This document shows positions 16,212-25,332 of a stretch of DNA of 64,000 nt, in pieces. Location of the stretch: the NCBI GenBank assembly GCA_019638575.1, contig JAHBTN010000001.1:62001-126000 (forward strand). Reading direction: 5' to 3'. Within the stretch, counting starts at the first letter, position 1, and the number at the start of each line of letters is the position of its first letter. Below the pieces are notes generated by a model. The model had not been told where the DNA came from, did not search any database, and worked only from the letters and a program-made list of their open reading frames with translations. The position numbers were made by a program, and so were the translations under genes. Source of the stretch: Ferruginibacter sp. Its GTDB lineage: Bacteria; Bacteroidota; Bacteroidia; Chitinophagales; Chitinophagaceae.

Positions 16212-17630
16212 TTACAGCATCTTTACTTCTGCACATAAATCCTGCAGTACTTTTTTTGCATCGCCAAAAAGCATGGATGTTTTGGGTTGAAAGAAAAGCG
16301 AATTTTCGATACCGGCATAACCGGGTTTCATGCTTCGTTTATTTACAATAACAGTTTTGGCAAGCTCTACTTCCAGTATGGGCATTCCATAAATGGGAGA
16401 TGAAGGATCATTTTTTGCAGCCGGGTTAACCACATCATTGGCGCCAAGTACAAGTACCACATCGCAGGTTTTAAATTCTTCGTTGGCTTCTTCCATTTCA
16501 AGCAGTTTTTCGTAAGGCACATCTGCTTCGGCCAACAACACATTCATGTGGCCGGGCATACGGCCTGCCACCGGGTGAATGGCATATTTCAGTTCCACTC
16601 CTTTTTCTTCCAATATTTTTTCAAGTTCGTGGCATACATGCTGCGCCTGCGCCACAGCCAGTCCATACCCCGGCACCACCATTACTTTGTTTGCATAGTT
16701 CATCACCATAGCGGCATCGCTTACGCTTATCTCTTTTATCTGCCCTTGCTCGCCGCTGCCACCATGTGTAGCGGCATTTTTGTTTACACCAAATGAGCCA
16801 ATGAGTACATTCATCAAAGAACGGTTCATGGCTTTGCACATTAAAATTGTAAGCAAGGTGCCTGCAGCGCCAACTAAAATACCGCCGGTGAGCATCACCT
16901 TGTTATCGTACAAAAATCCGCCGCAGGCTGCAGCCACACCGGTAAATGAGTTAAGCAACGAAATAACAACCGGCATATCGGCGCCACCAATAGGCATTAC
17001 AAAAAACACCCCGTACAACAATGCAAGAACTAAAATAATATACAGCAGTTGCGGATGTATGGGACTGTAAACAAGGTAAGCCCCTGTTGCCAATGTAACT
17101 GCAAGTATCAGCAGGTTAAGAATATTTTGCCCGGCAAAACTGAAATCTTTTACAGTGCCGTTTAATTTGCCCCATGCAATCATGCTGCCTGCAAATGAAA
17201 CCGAGCCGATGATTAACCCTAACACAATAATCAAAACAGTTGGCTGTTCGGCGCCGGCAGTAACAATGCCTTTTGCCATCTCTTTCGACAGGTGGTTAAA
17301 CTCTACAAGCGAAATTAATGCAGCACAGGCGCCACCCATTCCATTAAACATACTCACCATTTCGGGCATGGCAGTCATCTTAACTTTTTTTGCAGCAAGG
17401 GTGCCAATGATACCACCTATGAGCAGGCCGCCAAATATCCATCCATAATTATGCAATTTTTGCCCTTCACTTTGATATAAAAAAATGGTACCAATAATAG
17501 CGATAGCCATACCTGCTGCAGCAATCAGGTTTCCCCTGCGTGCAGTGGCAGGGTTAGATAGCATCTTAAGCCCGATAATAAATGTGATACTACCGATTAG
17601 ATAACATATAGTGAGCAGGTTCAGTTCCAT
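16212..17630 (-). CDS. pntB: NAD(P) transhydrogenase subunit beta
   Basis: 472 residues. The membrane domain (about 1-260) has many helices, and the C-terminal NADP-binding domain III is marked by VVPGYGLAVAQAQH, YAIHPVAGRMPGHMNVLLAEADVPY, VLVLGANDVVNPAA and IVNKRSMKPGYAGIEN. It works with the alpha subunit in the inner membrane, coupling hydride transfer from NADH to NADP+ to inward proton movement. It is the last gene of pntAA-pntAB-pntB on the minus strand, with a 76-bp gap to pntAB. Confidence 0.96.
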   Translation of the reverse strand: MELNLLTICYLIGSITFIIGLKMLSNPATARRGNLIAAAGMAIAIIGTIFLYQSEGQKLHNYGWIFGGLLIGGIIGTLAAKKVKMTAMPEMVSMFNGMGGACAALISLVEFNHLSKEMAKGIVTAGAEQPTVLIIVLGLIIGSVSFAGSMIAWGKLNGTVKDFSFAGQNILNLLILAVTLATGAYLVYSPIHPQLLYIILVLALLYGVFFVMPIGGADMPVVISLLNSFTGVAAACGGFLYDNKVMLTGGILVGAAGTLLTILMCKAMNRSLMNVLIGSFGVNKNAATHGGSGEQGQIKEISVSDAAMVMNYANKVMVVPGYGLAVAQAQHVCHELEKILEEKGVELKYAIHPVAGRMPGHMNVLLAEADVPYEKLLEMEEANEEFKTCDVVLVLGANDVVNPAAKNDPSSPIYGMPILEVELAKTVIVNKRSMKPGYAGIENSLFFQPKTSMLFGDAKKVLQDLCAEVKML

Positions 17631-17706
17631 CTTTATTTTTTATTTGGTACCGGTATTGCAAAAATTACCCGGATATATTGTTCATGTTTGTTTTTATAAA
17701 GCAAAA

Positions 17707-18015
17707 TCATTTTTTCTTCCTGAACATTTCCAGCATCCTGTCGGTAACTACAAAACCACCTACCACATTTAAAGTACCTACAATTACTGCCAAAAAACCC
17801 AGTACCAGGGCCAGGTAATTATCAGGTTCGGCCTTGCCCATAACAATGATGGCGCCAATGATAACCACGCCGTGTATGGCATTAGCGCCACTCATCAACG
17901 GCGTATGCAATACGCTTGGCACACGGCCTATCACTTCAATACCAACAAATATCATCAGTATAACTATGTAAATGATTTGCTGATTGGCAGACACCCAGTT
18001 TAATAAATTATGCAT
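17707..18015 (-). CDS. pntAB: NAD(P) transhydrogenase subunit alpha part 2 (membrane segment)
   Basis: A 102-residue membrane protein with three helices (about 12-28, 40-58 and 66-90) corresponding to the C-terminal membrane part of E. coli PntA. Conserved features are VLHTPLMSGANAIHGVVIIGAI and LGFLAVIVGTLNVVGGFVVTDRML. Having PntA split into two genes is common outside Enterobacteria. It lies 5 nt after pntAA. Confidence 0.93.
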   Translation of the reverse strand: MHNLLNWVSANQQIIYIVILMIFVGIEVIGRVPSVLHTPLMSGANAIHGVVIIGAIIVMGKAEPDNYLALVLGFLAVIVGTLNVVGGFVVTDRMLEMFRKKK

Positions 18016-18020
18016 AAGAT

Positions 18021-19142
18021 TTATTTTATCAATTCTTTTATTTTTTCATTTTTAATTGCTCCATCATGCACTATGCAGGTTCCTGCAACAAGGTCGTCTT
18101 CAAAATTCAAATTAAAAACACCTTCTTTGCTTATCATCAATTGTAAAAAGTTGAGGATATTTTTTCCATACATTTTACTTGCATCGCCAGGCATAGTTGA
18201 AGCTAAATTTGAATTACCAACAATGCTTACCCCGTTATGAAAAACAGTTTCATCATTTTTTGTTATCTCGGTATTACCGCCGGTAGCAGCAGCAAGGTCA
18301 ATAATCACCGATCCGTTTTTCATTGCTTCAATCATTGATGTTGTAACCAGTATGGGTGCTTTTTTGCCGGGTATTTGTGCGGTAGTAATAACAATATCCG
18401 CCAATGCAATCCGCTCAGCAATTTTTGCTTTTTGCCGTTGCTTAAAATCATCGCTTTGTTCTACTGCATAACCGCCTGCCTTGCTTGCATCGGCTGCGCC
18501 TTCCACTTCAATAAATTTTGCGCCAAGGCTCATCACTTCTTCTTTTACCGCAGGGCGTGTGTCAAATACTTCCACTACAGCGCCAAGCCGCCTGCCCGTT
18601 GCAATAGCCTGCAGCCCTGCCACACCGGCACCCAATATCAACAGTTTTGCAGGTGGTATGCTTCCTGCTGCTGTCATAAACATGGGAAAATATTTTGGAA
18701 AAAGATTAGCCGCAGTTAACACCGCTTTATAACCGGCAATGTTTGCCTGGCTGCTAAGTATATCCATACTTTGTGCACGGGTAGTTCGTGGCAGCATATC
18801 CATACTGAAAACTGTTATACCCTTTTTTGCAAAATCATTCATCAACGCAGCATTATATAAAGGCTGGTAAACGCCAAGCAAAATTTTTGATTGCAAATTT
18901 TCAATATCGGTTTGCTGTGGAATATTTATCAGCAATATAATATCACTGTTTTGTATTACTTCATTACGGGATTTAATTATGCCGCCGGCTTCAGTATATT
19001 TTTCATCATTGGCAAATGCACGGGTGCCTGCGCCGCTTTCAATAAAAACTTCAACATTCCATTTTTTTAAAGTGCTGATATGTTCGGGAAGTAAGGAAAC
19101 CCTTGTTTCGTGAGCCGGTTCTTTTAAAACGCCAATTATCAT
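18021..19142 (-). CDS. pntAA: NAD(P) transhydrogenase subunit alpha part 1
   Basis: 373 residues forming the soluble NAD(H)-binding domain I. It starts MIIGVLKEPAHETRVSLLPEH; the Rossmann signature is LILGAGVAGLQAIATGRRLG followed by VVEVFDTRPAVKEEV, and TTAQIPGKKAPILV carries the conserved residues near the hydride site. Overall it resembles alanine dehydrogenase. It is the first gene of the three-gene pnt operon; together with the isocitrate dehydrogenases downstream it points to active NADPH balancing. Confidence 0.95.
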   Translation of the reverse strand: MIIGVLKEPAHETRVSLLPEHISTLKKWNVEVFIESGAGTRAFANDEKYTEAGGIIKSRNEVIQNSDIILLINIPQQTDIENLQSKILLGVYQPLYNAALMNDFAKKGITVFSMDMLPRTTRAQSMDILSSQANIAGYKAVLTAANLFPKYFPMFMTAAGSIPPAKLLILGAGVAGLQAIATGRRLGAVVEVFDTRPAVKEEVMSLGAKFIEVEGAADASKAGGYAVEQSDDFKQRQKAKIAERIALADIVITTAQIPGKKAPILVTTSMIEAMKNGSVIIDLAAATGGNTEITKNDETVFHNGVSIVGNSNLASTMPGDASKMYGKNILNFLQLMISKEGVFNLNFEDDLVAGTCIVHDGAIKNEKIKELIK

Positions 19143-19242
19143 AATGCAATTATTGCAACTAAGATAGGAAAAAATAAGGAGGCAGTATGATGATTAAAAA
19201 TAGATAAGCATTAAATGAAGATTTTTTTGTTTTACCCGGTTA

Positions 19243-20040
19243 TTAAAACCGTATTGTAAAATGTTGAGGAACCTTAAAATCGGGGTTGATAAAAACGATA
19301 CCGACAAAAAACAGGTCGATGGTTAAAGTGGTGGCTGCATGATGTTTGATCTGTTGCCAGGCTTCTTCCATTTCGCCGCTCCAGTGTATATCGTCAAAAA
19401 CAAATATGGTAGTAGCTGTTGATGATGCAAGAAGTTGGTTGAAATATGCAAGTGTTGGCAGTTTGCGGTGATTACCATCTATGAAAGCAAAGTTGATGGT
19501 TTTTATTTTTGATAAGAGTTGGGGTAATGTATTTGCAAAATCGCCTTGTATTAATTGAATGTTTTTTAATTGCAAGGCTTCAAAATTATTTTTTGCTATG
19601 GATGCAATGGACGAAGCTCCCTCGCAGGTGTGCACAACCGCCTGTGTATTTGCCATTGAAAGGTAAGCGCTGCTGATACCGAACGAAGTGCCAAGCTCAA
19701 TTACAGATTGTGGCTTATAGTATTTTACCATTCGATATAAAAGCTGTGCATATTTTTTTGGTTTAAGCGATGATGCTGCAATTTGTTTCACCATTCGTTT
19801 TTTTGTTTTGATAACAGAAGAGCCGGCGCCAAAATCTTCCACTTCAATAATGCTTGTATTGCTGAGCATTTTTTTTCGTATGCCTTCTATAGTTTGATAG
19901 CAGGGATAACTGGTTGAATCGTTCAACACATTCTTAATAAAATCATATACAAACGGAGAATGAATGCCGTGGCCTTTTCCATTGGATGCAGTAAGCCAAT
20001 ACTGAATATATTTTTTTGTTAATTGAAAACGGGAGTGCAA
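19243..20040 (-). CDS. class I SAM-dependent methyltransferase (Methyltransf_24 type), TTG start
   Basis: 265 residues. SAM-binding features are SVIELGTSFGISSAYLSMA (motif I), VHTCEGASSIASIAKNNFE, IQLIQGDFANTLPQLL and FAFIDGNHR, resembling O-methyltransferases. The N-terminus RFQLTKKYIQYWLTASNGKG HGIHSPFVYDFI is conserved in relatives of this phylum (from memory), which supports starting at TTG 20038-20040. An in-frame TAA lies two codons upstream and no ATG is available. Substrate unknown. A low-complexity tract separates it from folA. Confidence 0.8.
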   Translation of the reverse strand: MHSRFQLTKKYIQYWLTASNGKGHGIHSPFVYDFIKNVLNDSTSYPCYQTIEGIRKKMLSNTSIIEVEDFGAGSSVIKTKKRMVKQIAASSLKPKKYAQLLYRMVKYYKPQSVIELGTSFGISSAYLSMANTQAVVHTCEGASSIASIAKNNFEALQLKNIQLIQGDFANTLPQLLSKIKTINFAFIDGNHRKLPTLAYFNQLLASSTATTIFVFDDIHWSGEMEEAWQQIKHHAATTLTIDLFFVGIVFINPDFKVPQHFTIRF

Positions 20041-20105
20041 TTTTTAATTGTGAATTGTTAATGGTGAATTATGAATGTTGAATTTTGTTTTTTGACTTTT
20101 AACTT
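20041..20105. repeat. low-complexity TGAATT/TTTTGACTTTTAACTTTT tract
   Basis: Repeats of GTGAATT, ATGAATGTTGAATTTTG and TTTTGACTTTTAACTTTTACC lie between folA and the methyltransferase gene. Upstream of folA, 20616..20690 holds related AAAAGTAAAAATTC and TTTTGAATTTTG stretches. Confidence 0.5.
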
Positions 20106-20609
20106 TTACCTTTTGCTTTTCTCTCTCCTTTCCCATATTTGAAATGAATATGCATATTGATGTTTATCATCTATTGCAAAATCCTGGTTGCTGATTTGTA
20201 TCCATTTGCTTTCGTCAATAACAGGAAAAAAAGTATCTCCATCAAGTGTTGTATGCACCCTCGTCATAATTATTTTATCGGCAATCTCTATTGCTTGTTT
20301 ATAAATTTCACCGCCGCCAATAATGAAAATTTCTTTGCAATTAGTTGTTGCGGCTTTTTCCAAAGCATCCTGCAGGCTTGTTGCAACTGTTACACCATCT
20401 GCTTTCCAGCCTGCCTGCCTTGTAATCACAAAATTAAACCTGCCGGGTAATGGCTTATTAACCGATTCAAAAGTTTTACGGCCCATGATGACGGGCATGC
20501 CCCAGGTAGTGTTCTTAAAAAATTTAAGGTCGTTGGGCAAATGCCATAATAGCTGGTTGTTTTTACCAATCACATTATTTTCGGCGGCAGCAACAATGAG
20601 GGAGACCAT
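20106..20609 (-). CDS. folA: dihydrofolate reductase
   Basis: 167 residues. NADPH-dependent reduction of dihydrofolate to tetrahydrofolate. The signature is complete: VSLIVAAAENNVIGKNNQLLWHLPNDLKFFK (with the active-site acidic residue in LPND), MPVIMGRKTFES, PLPGRFNFVITRQ, EIFIIGGGEIYKQAI and DGDTFFPVID. Length is normal. It lies one gene from thyA, whose reaction produces dihydrofolate, so the two probably serve the same cycle, although an OmpA-type gene is between them. Confidence 0.96.
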   Translation of the reverse strand: MVSLIVAAAENNVIGKNNQLLWHLPNDLKFFKNTTWGMPVIMGRKTFESVNKPLPGRFNFVITRQAGWKADGVTVATSLQDALEKAATTNCKEIFIIGGGEIYKQAIEIADKIIMTRVHTTLDGDTFFPVIDESKWIQISNQDFAIDDKHQYAYSFQIWERREKSKR

Positions 20610-20693
20610 ATATAAGTTAAAAGTAAAAATTCAAAAAGTAAAAATAAGAAACTTGTACGCTTTCTGCACTTTTGAATTTTGTCTTTTATCTTT

Positions 20694-22325
20694 TTAATTC
20701 TTCAATATCTTAAACTCAACCCGCCTGTTCAATTGTCTTCCATCGGGATTATCAGAGCCATCGGGATTGGCATTGGGTGCTACAGGTTTGGTTTCGCCAT
20801 AGCCATGCGATACAATCCTTGATGCGGCAATCCCTTTCGACAAAATATATTCCATCACCGATCTTGCCCTGTTATCACTCAACACCATATTATATTCATC
20901 GGCGCCTTTACTATCGGTATGTGCGCTCATTTCAATTTCAATATTGGGATATTCATTAAGGAAATTAACCACCCTGTCTAATTCCACAAACGACTCTGGC
21001 CTTAAACTATATTTATCAAAATCAAAAAACACATTGTTCAACCTGAATATTTGTCCTATTTCAATAGGTGCTAAATACAAATCCTTATGAATTACTTTGT
21101 AACCTGCTTTAATCAACGAGTCTAAATTCAGGTTTTCGGAAATAGCAAAAAATTTATCGGCTGCCGCCCTAATGCTGTAATTTTTATCGTAAGGAAGTAC
21201 AATCTTAAAAGATCCATCAACCGGGCTAGATACGCCTGTGCCCACCTGGGTGCCGTCGGGTAATGTTTCGTAAACCAATGATGCAGACAAAGGCTCTTTT
21301 GTTTTTTCATTATACACATTGCCTGTAACAAGCACCACCGGGTTGGGCATTACTTTCTCCAGCAGTTTTACTCTTACAATATCACTTGCGCCAAAAGCGC
21401 CATCGCTCGATGTAAGGTATGCATATTCGCCACCGGCATCCAAAGTAAAAAATGCTTCGGAACCTTCAGTATTAATTGGTTTGCCTACATTCACCGGGTC
21501 GCTCCATTTTGTCCAGCTATCATCAAGCCTTTTACTCATCCAGATATCCATTTCGCCAATACCGCCGGGCCTGTCGCTTGCAAAATAAAGTGTAACCCCA
21601 TCGGCTGCAATAAACGGGCTCATCTCGTTATAATCGGGCAGGTTTATTTTTTTACCCAGGCTTTTTGGCGCTGTCCATATATCATTGCCTTCTAAAAATG
21701 AAACATAAATATCATTATCAAAACTTCCTTTCTTATCAGTCATGTAAAACAAAAGTACTTTACCATTATGCCCCATGCTGGCACCAAACTGTGGTGTGGT
21801 ACTAAACTTTTCCAGTTTCCTAATTTTCAGCATCTCTGCATTTGTCCAACTATTGTCTTTTCTTTTTTTAATCATGCTAACACCCATTCCCAAATACTGC
21901 CCGTCGATAAAAGCGCCTTTCAATAAAATTGTATTCAAATCAGGCGATATCCAGTACACGGCATTGTATTGCGATGCATTTACTTTAGCACTAAGGTGTT
22001 TTGCCTTGCTCCATTTTCCAAGACTATCCCTGGTTGAATACCAAATATCCTGCGAATTTGGAACAGTAGCATACTGGATATTTGCCGGATCGTTTTGGCG
22101 GATAAAAAATAACAGGTTGCCATCGGCCGAAATGGTTGGCCGCATTTCGGGGTGAATGGTATTGATATCTTCGCCCAGGTTTTCAACCTGTATGATGGTA
22201 GATGCAGTAATAACATTTTCTTTTTGCTCTCTTAAAAGTGTATCGGAAAGCAGGTGTTGCGTAGGCTGTGCGGCAGCACACAAAGAACAAATAATTAATA
22301 AGCAGTTAGTAATAAATGTTTTCAT
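20694..22325 (-). CDS. OmpA-family envelope protein with WD40-like (PD40) propeller and CNA/CarboxypepD-like domain
   Basis: 543 residues with signal peptide (MKTFITNCLLIICSLCAAA). Residues about 55-310 contain PD40/TolB-like blades (SADGNLLFFIR, ISPDLNTILL, ADGVTLYFASDRPGGIGEMDIW, and TLDAGGEYAYLTSSDGAFG). Then come a carboxypeptidase-regulatory-like domain (VTGNVYNEKTKEPLSASLVY) and a C-terminal OmpA domain binding peptidoglycan (NNVFFDFDKYSLRPESF, SAHTDSKGADEYN, LSDNRARSVMEYI). The architecture resembles the T9SS protein PorE but lacks an obvious TPR region. The start codon lies in a perfect hairpin (22323..22342). Confidence 0.88.
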   Translation of the reverse strand: MKTFITNCLLIICSLCAAAQPTQHLLSDTLLREQKENVITASTIIQVENLGEDINTIHPEMRPTISADGNLLFFIRQNDPANIQYATVPNSQDIWYSTRDSLGKWSKAKHLSAKVNASQYNAVYWISPDLNTILLKGAFIDGQYLGMGVSMIKKRKDNSWTNAEMLKIRKLEKFSTTPQFGASMGHNGKVLLFYMTDKKGSFDNDIYVSFLEGNDIWTAPKSLGKKINLPDYNEMSPFIAADGVTLYFASDRPGGIGEMDIWMSKRLDDSWTKWSDPVNVGKPINTEGSEAFFTLDAGGEYAYLTSSDGAFGASDIVRVKLLEKVMPNPVVLVTGNVYNEKTKEPLSASLVYETLPDGTQVGTGVSSPVDGSFKIVLPYDKNYSIRAAADKFFAISENLNLDSLIKAGYKVIHKDLYLAPIEIGQIFRLNNVFFDFDKYSLRPESFVELDRVVNFLNEYPNIEIEMSAHTDSKGADEYNMVLSDNRARSVMEYILSKGIAASRIVSHGYGETKPVAPNANPDGSDNPDGRQLNRRVEFKILKN

Positions 22326-22342
22326 AAGATGGGTATCTTATG
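22323..22342 (-). promoter_or_regulatory. hairpin enclosing the start codon of the OmpA-family gene
   Basis: CATAAGAT (22342-22335 on the minus strand) pairs perfectly with ATCTTATG (22330-22323) around a 4-nt loop. The final ATG is the start codon, so in the mRNA the AUG forms the 3' end of the stem. The structure is seen in the sequence; an effect on translation is inferred. Confidence 0.5.
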
Positions 22343-22383
22343 TAAAACGTAAAAAATTGAATAACTAATATGTAGTATTTTAA

Positions 22384-23205
22384 TTAAACCGCCACCGGTG
22401 CCTTTATAGTGGGATGGCACTGGTAATTTACCAATTCAAAATCTTCATATTTAAAATTGAAAATATCCTTAACAGCAGGATTAATCTTCATTTGCGGCAG
22501 CGGAAACGGTGTTCTTGTTAATTGCAATTGGGCCTGTTCAAAATGATTTTTATACAAATGCACATCGCCAAATGAATGAACAAACTCACCGGGCAGCATA
22601 TCACATACCTGTGCAATCATCATGGTAAGCAATGCGTATGATGCAATGTTGAATGGCACGCCCAAAAACACATCGGCCGACCGCTGGTACAACTGGCAAC
22701 TCAACCGGCTTTTAGTTTCGTTTTTTTGAGCATCGGGCGGTGTTACATAAAATTGAAACAAGCAATGGCATGGCATCAGTTTCATCTTTGGCAAATCGGC
22801 CACATTCCATGCACTTATAATCATGCGCCTGCTATCGGGATTTGTTTTTAATATTTCAACCAGTTCCTTCACCTGGTCAACCTCTACCCCGCCTGTGCCG
22901 GCCCAACTGCGCCATTGTTTACCATACACCGGGCCAAGATCGCCATTTTCATCAGCCCACTCATCCCATATTTTTACATTGTGTTCTTTTAAAAATTTGA
23001 TATTGGTATCGCCCTGTAAAAACCAAAGTAATTCGTAAATGATGCTTTTAAGATGGCATTTTTTAGTTGTTACCAACGGAAAACCATCAGCAAGGTTAAA
23101 ACGCATTTGGTAACCAAAAACACTGCGGGTGCCCGTACCGGTGCGGTCGCTCTTATCGGCACCGGTTTCAATAATATGCTTAACTAATTGTAAATATTGC
23201 TGCAT
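22384..23205 (-). CDS. thyA: thymidylate synthase ThyA
   Basis: 273 residues. It converts dUMP and methylenetetrahydrofolate to dTMP and dihydrofolate. Landmarks include [61 protein letters not shown] with the nucleophilic Cys, [20 protein letters not shown] and [10 protein letters not shown]. The length is slightly longer than the 264 residues of E. coli because of a loop around residues 146-162 ([12 protein letters not shown]). It is divergent from mnmA. Confidence 0.97.
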   Translation of the reverse strand: MQQYLQLVKHIIETGADKSDRTGTGTRSVFGYQMRFNLADGFPLVTTKKCHLKSIIYELLWFLQGDTNIKFLKEHNVKIWDEWADENGDLGPVYGKQWRSWAGTGGVEVDQVKELVEILKTNPDSRRMIISAWNVADLPKMKLMPCHCLFQFYVTPPDAQKNETKSRLSCQLYQRSADVFLGVPFNIASYALLTMMIAQVCDMLPGEFVHSFGDVHLYKNHFEQAQLQLTRTPFPLPQMKINPAVKDIFNFKYEDFELVNYQCHPTIKAPVAV

Positions 23206-23328
23206 GGCTGCAAATTAAGTTAAAACTGAAAAGTTAAAACCCAAAAGTTATTAAGACACGGCAAGTGGTAAGTTTAAGAAATTCCTTAAACCATAAATTG
23301 CCAGCCACTACCCCAAAAATGAACTTTG

Positions 23329-23336
23329 TATCTTTG
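23329..23336 (+). promoter_or_regulatory. candidate -7 box TATCTTTG of mnmA
   Basis: An exact TAnnTTTG match ending 16 nt before the ATG at 23353. The predicted transcript start near 23341 lies downstream of the alternative ATG at 23326, which fixes 23353 as the likely start. No clear -33 box. Confidence 0.55.
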
Positions 23337-23352
23337 CAACGGAGAATTTACA

Positions 23353-24471
23353 ATGAGTACAAAAGGAAAAGTTTTAATGGCCATGAGCGGCGGTATTGAT
23401 AGTACCGTGGCCGCTTTAATGCTTCATAAGCAAGGATACGAAGTGGTGGGCATTACTATGAAAACATGGGATTACGCTACAAGCACAGGCAGTACGGGCA
23501 AAAAAGAAACCGGCTGCTGCAACCTTGATAGTTTTAACGATGCCCGGCAAGCTGCTGTGCAACATGGTTTTCCACATTTTATTTTGGATATAAGGGAAGA
23601 GTTTGGTGATTTTGTAATTGAAAATTTTGTGGAGGAATATATTGCCGGCCGTACGCCCAACCCATGCGTTATGTGCAATACCCATATTAAATGGAGGGCA
23701 TTATTAAAAAGAGCCGATGCCATGGACTGCCAGTTTATTGCCACCGGCCACTATGCACAGGTGCATCAGCATACAAACGGGCGATACTTTATTCGCAAAG
23801 GCATTGATGAAAGTAAAGACCAAAGCTATGCCCTTTGGGGATTGCAGCAAGACCTGCTGAGCCGTACACTTTTACCATTGGGTACTTATCATAAAAAAGA
23901 TATTCGCCAGATGGCGCATGATTTTGGATACCCCGAGCTGGCAAAAAAAAATGAGAGCTACGAAATATGTTTTGTACCCGATAATGATTACCGTGGTTTT
24001 TTAAAAAGAAAAGTACCCGGGCTTGAAGAAAGGGTTGTCGGTGGAAATTTTATTGATAAAACCGGTAAAGTACTTGGCAAACATAAAGGCTACCCATTTT
24101 ATACCGTAGGCCAGCGTAAAGGATTGGATATTGCACTTGGCAAACCTGCATTTGTAACTGAAATTGTGCCCGAAACCAATACCGTTGTACTTGGCGATGA
24201 AGAAGATTTAAACCGCAGCGAAATGAAAGTAACCGGGCTTAACTGGATAAAATATGATGGTATTACCGAAGGGATGGAAGCCGTAACTAAAATAAGATAC
24301 AAGGATAAAGGCGCATTAAGTAACCTGTACACATACGAAAACGGTATAAATGTTCGTTTTTACGAAGATGTAAAAGGTGTTGCACCAGGCCAAAGTGCGG
24401 TTTTTTATGAAGGTGATGATGTGATTGGCGGAGGAATTATTCAGCGCAACGGGCAGCCTTTTAGCATATAA
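23353..24471 (+). CDS. mnmA: tRNA-specific 2-thiouridylase MnmA
   Basis: 372 residues. Thiolates U34 of tRNA for Glu, Gln and Lys. The PP-loop ATP site is MAMSGGIDST (residues 9-18). The catalytic Cys is in NPCVMCN (C108) with the second Cys in YEICFVPDNDYRGFL. The tRNA-binding domain and C-terminal barrel (HKGYPFYTVGQRKGLDIALG, AVFYEGDDVIGGGII) follow. An ATG at 23326 would add nine unrelated residues and lies upstream of the -7 box, so 23353 is used. It is followed 29 bp later by a lipoprotein gene. Confidence 0.96.
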   Translation: MSTKGKVLMAMSGGIDSTVAALMLHKQGYEVVGITMKTWDYATSTGSTGKKETGCCNLDSFNDARQAAVQHGFPHFILDIREEFGDFVIENFVEEYIAGRTPNPCVMCNTHIKWRALLKRADAMDCQFIATGHYAQVHQHTNGRYFIRKGIDESKDQSYALWGLQQDLLSRTLLPLGTYHKKDIRQMAHDFGYPELAKKNESYEICFVPDNDYRGFLKRKVPGLEERVVGGNFIDKTGKVLGKHKGYPFYTVGQRKGLDIALGKPAFVTEIVPETNTVVLGDEEDLNRSEMKVTGLNWIKYDGITEGMEAVTKIRYKDKGALSNLYTYENGINVRFYEDVKGVAPGQSAVFYEGDDVIGGGIIQRNGQPFSI

Positions 24472-24500
24472 TTGTATCTTTATTTGTATTAAATGTTATT

Positions 24501-25229
24501 ATGAGAAAGCAATTGCTTTTACTGCTGGTTGTAACTACTGTTATTTTTACCGCCTGTAAAAAATCTGCCGAAGTGCTTGATACCATTCCTGTAAGCGAAT
24601 ATTTTCCATTGCAGGTTGGCAAATACATCACTTATAATTTAGACAGTACGGTGTTTATTAATTTTGGCACCAAGGATACCGTGATGAACTACCAGGTAAA
24701 ACATGTGGTAGATGCTGAAATAACCGATAACCTGGGCAGGCCTGCTTACCGTATCATTAGATACATACGCAGTTCGCCTGCCAATGCTTGGGTACCCGAT
24801 AATACTTTTATGGCTGTAGGCACCGAATTTACCATGGAGTTTATTGAAAACAACATGCGTTTTATTAAATTAAAAGCGCCGGTAAGAAACGGTTATACCT
24901 GGAAAGGAAACAGCTATATTGATTTAGGAACCGATTACAGGTACCTGGAAGATTGGGATTATACTTACGATAGCGTGAATGTGAGTGCAACCGTAGGTTC
25001 ATTTACATTAGACAGTACTTTAAAAGTAGATCAGCGTGATGAAGTGATAGGCATACCAACCGACCCAAACAGTTATTCTGAAATAAACAGGAGCAATGAA
25101 AAATATGCCAAAGGCATTGGTTTGGTTTACCGTGATTTTTTACACGTAGAATACCAGCCACCAACACCCGGCCGTGGCGCTTACCGCATAGGTTATGGTG
25201 TAAGGCTAACCATGATTGATCATAATTAA
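24501..25229 (+). CDS. lipoprotein of unknown function
   Basis: 242 residues. N-terminal lipoprotein signal MRKQLLLLLVVTTVIFTAC with the lipobox FTAC, giving an outer-membrane lipoprotein. The mature part begins SAEVLDTIPVSEYFPLQVGKYITYNLDS and is largely beta-strand-like with many aromatic residues, typical of small Bacteroidota surface lipoproteins. No named domain recognised. It may share a transcript with mnmA or use a weak box TATCTTTA at 24475..24482. The role is unknown. Confidence 0.75.
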   Translation: MRKQLLLLLVVTTVIFTACKKSAEVLDTIPVSEYFPLQVGKYITYNLDSTVFINFGTKDTVMNYQVKHVVDAEITDNLGRPAYRIIRYIRSSPANAWVPDNTFMAVGTEFTMEFIENNMRFIKLKAPVRNGYTWKGNSYIDLGTDYRYLEDWDYTYDSVNVSATVGSFTLDSTLKVDQRDEVIGIPTDPNSYSEINRSNEKYAKGIGLVYRDFLHVEYQPPTPGRGAYRIGYGVRLTMIDHN

Positions 25230-25265
25230 ATTAGGGCAAGCACCGTTTTTTTCAACATCATTTTA

Positions 25266-25309
25266 TTGCAATGAAACTTTTTTGAAATTTACCGGTTTCA
25301 ACATTGCAA
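25266..25309 (+). repeat. composite inverted repeat in a convergent intergenic region
   Basis: TTGCAATG (25266-25273) pairs with CATTGCAA (25302-25309), and inside it TTGAAA (25282-25287) pairs with TTTCAA (25296-25301), leaving one 8-nt bulge. A weak T-rich stretch follows (TTTCGTTTT). It lies between a lipoprotein gene and the convergent DinB-like gene and may act as a terminator. Confidence 0.4.
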
Positions 25310-25332
25310 GTTTCGTTTTAAAAAAATCTATT

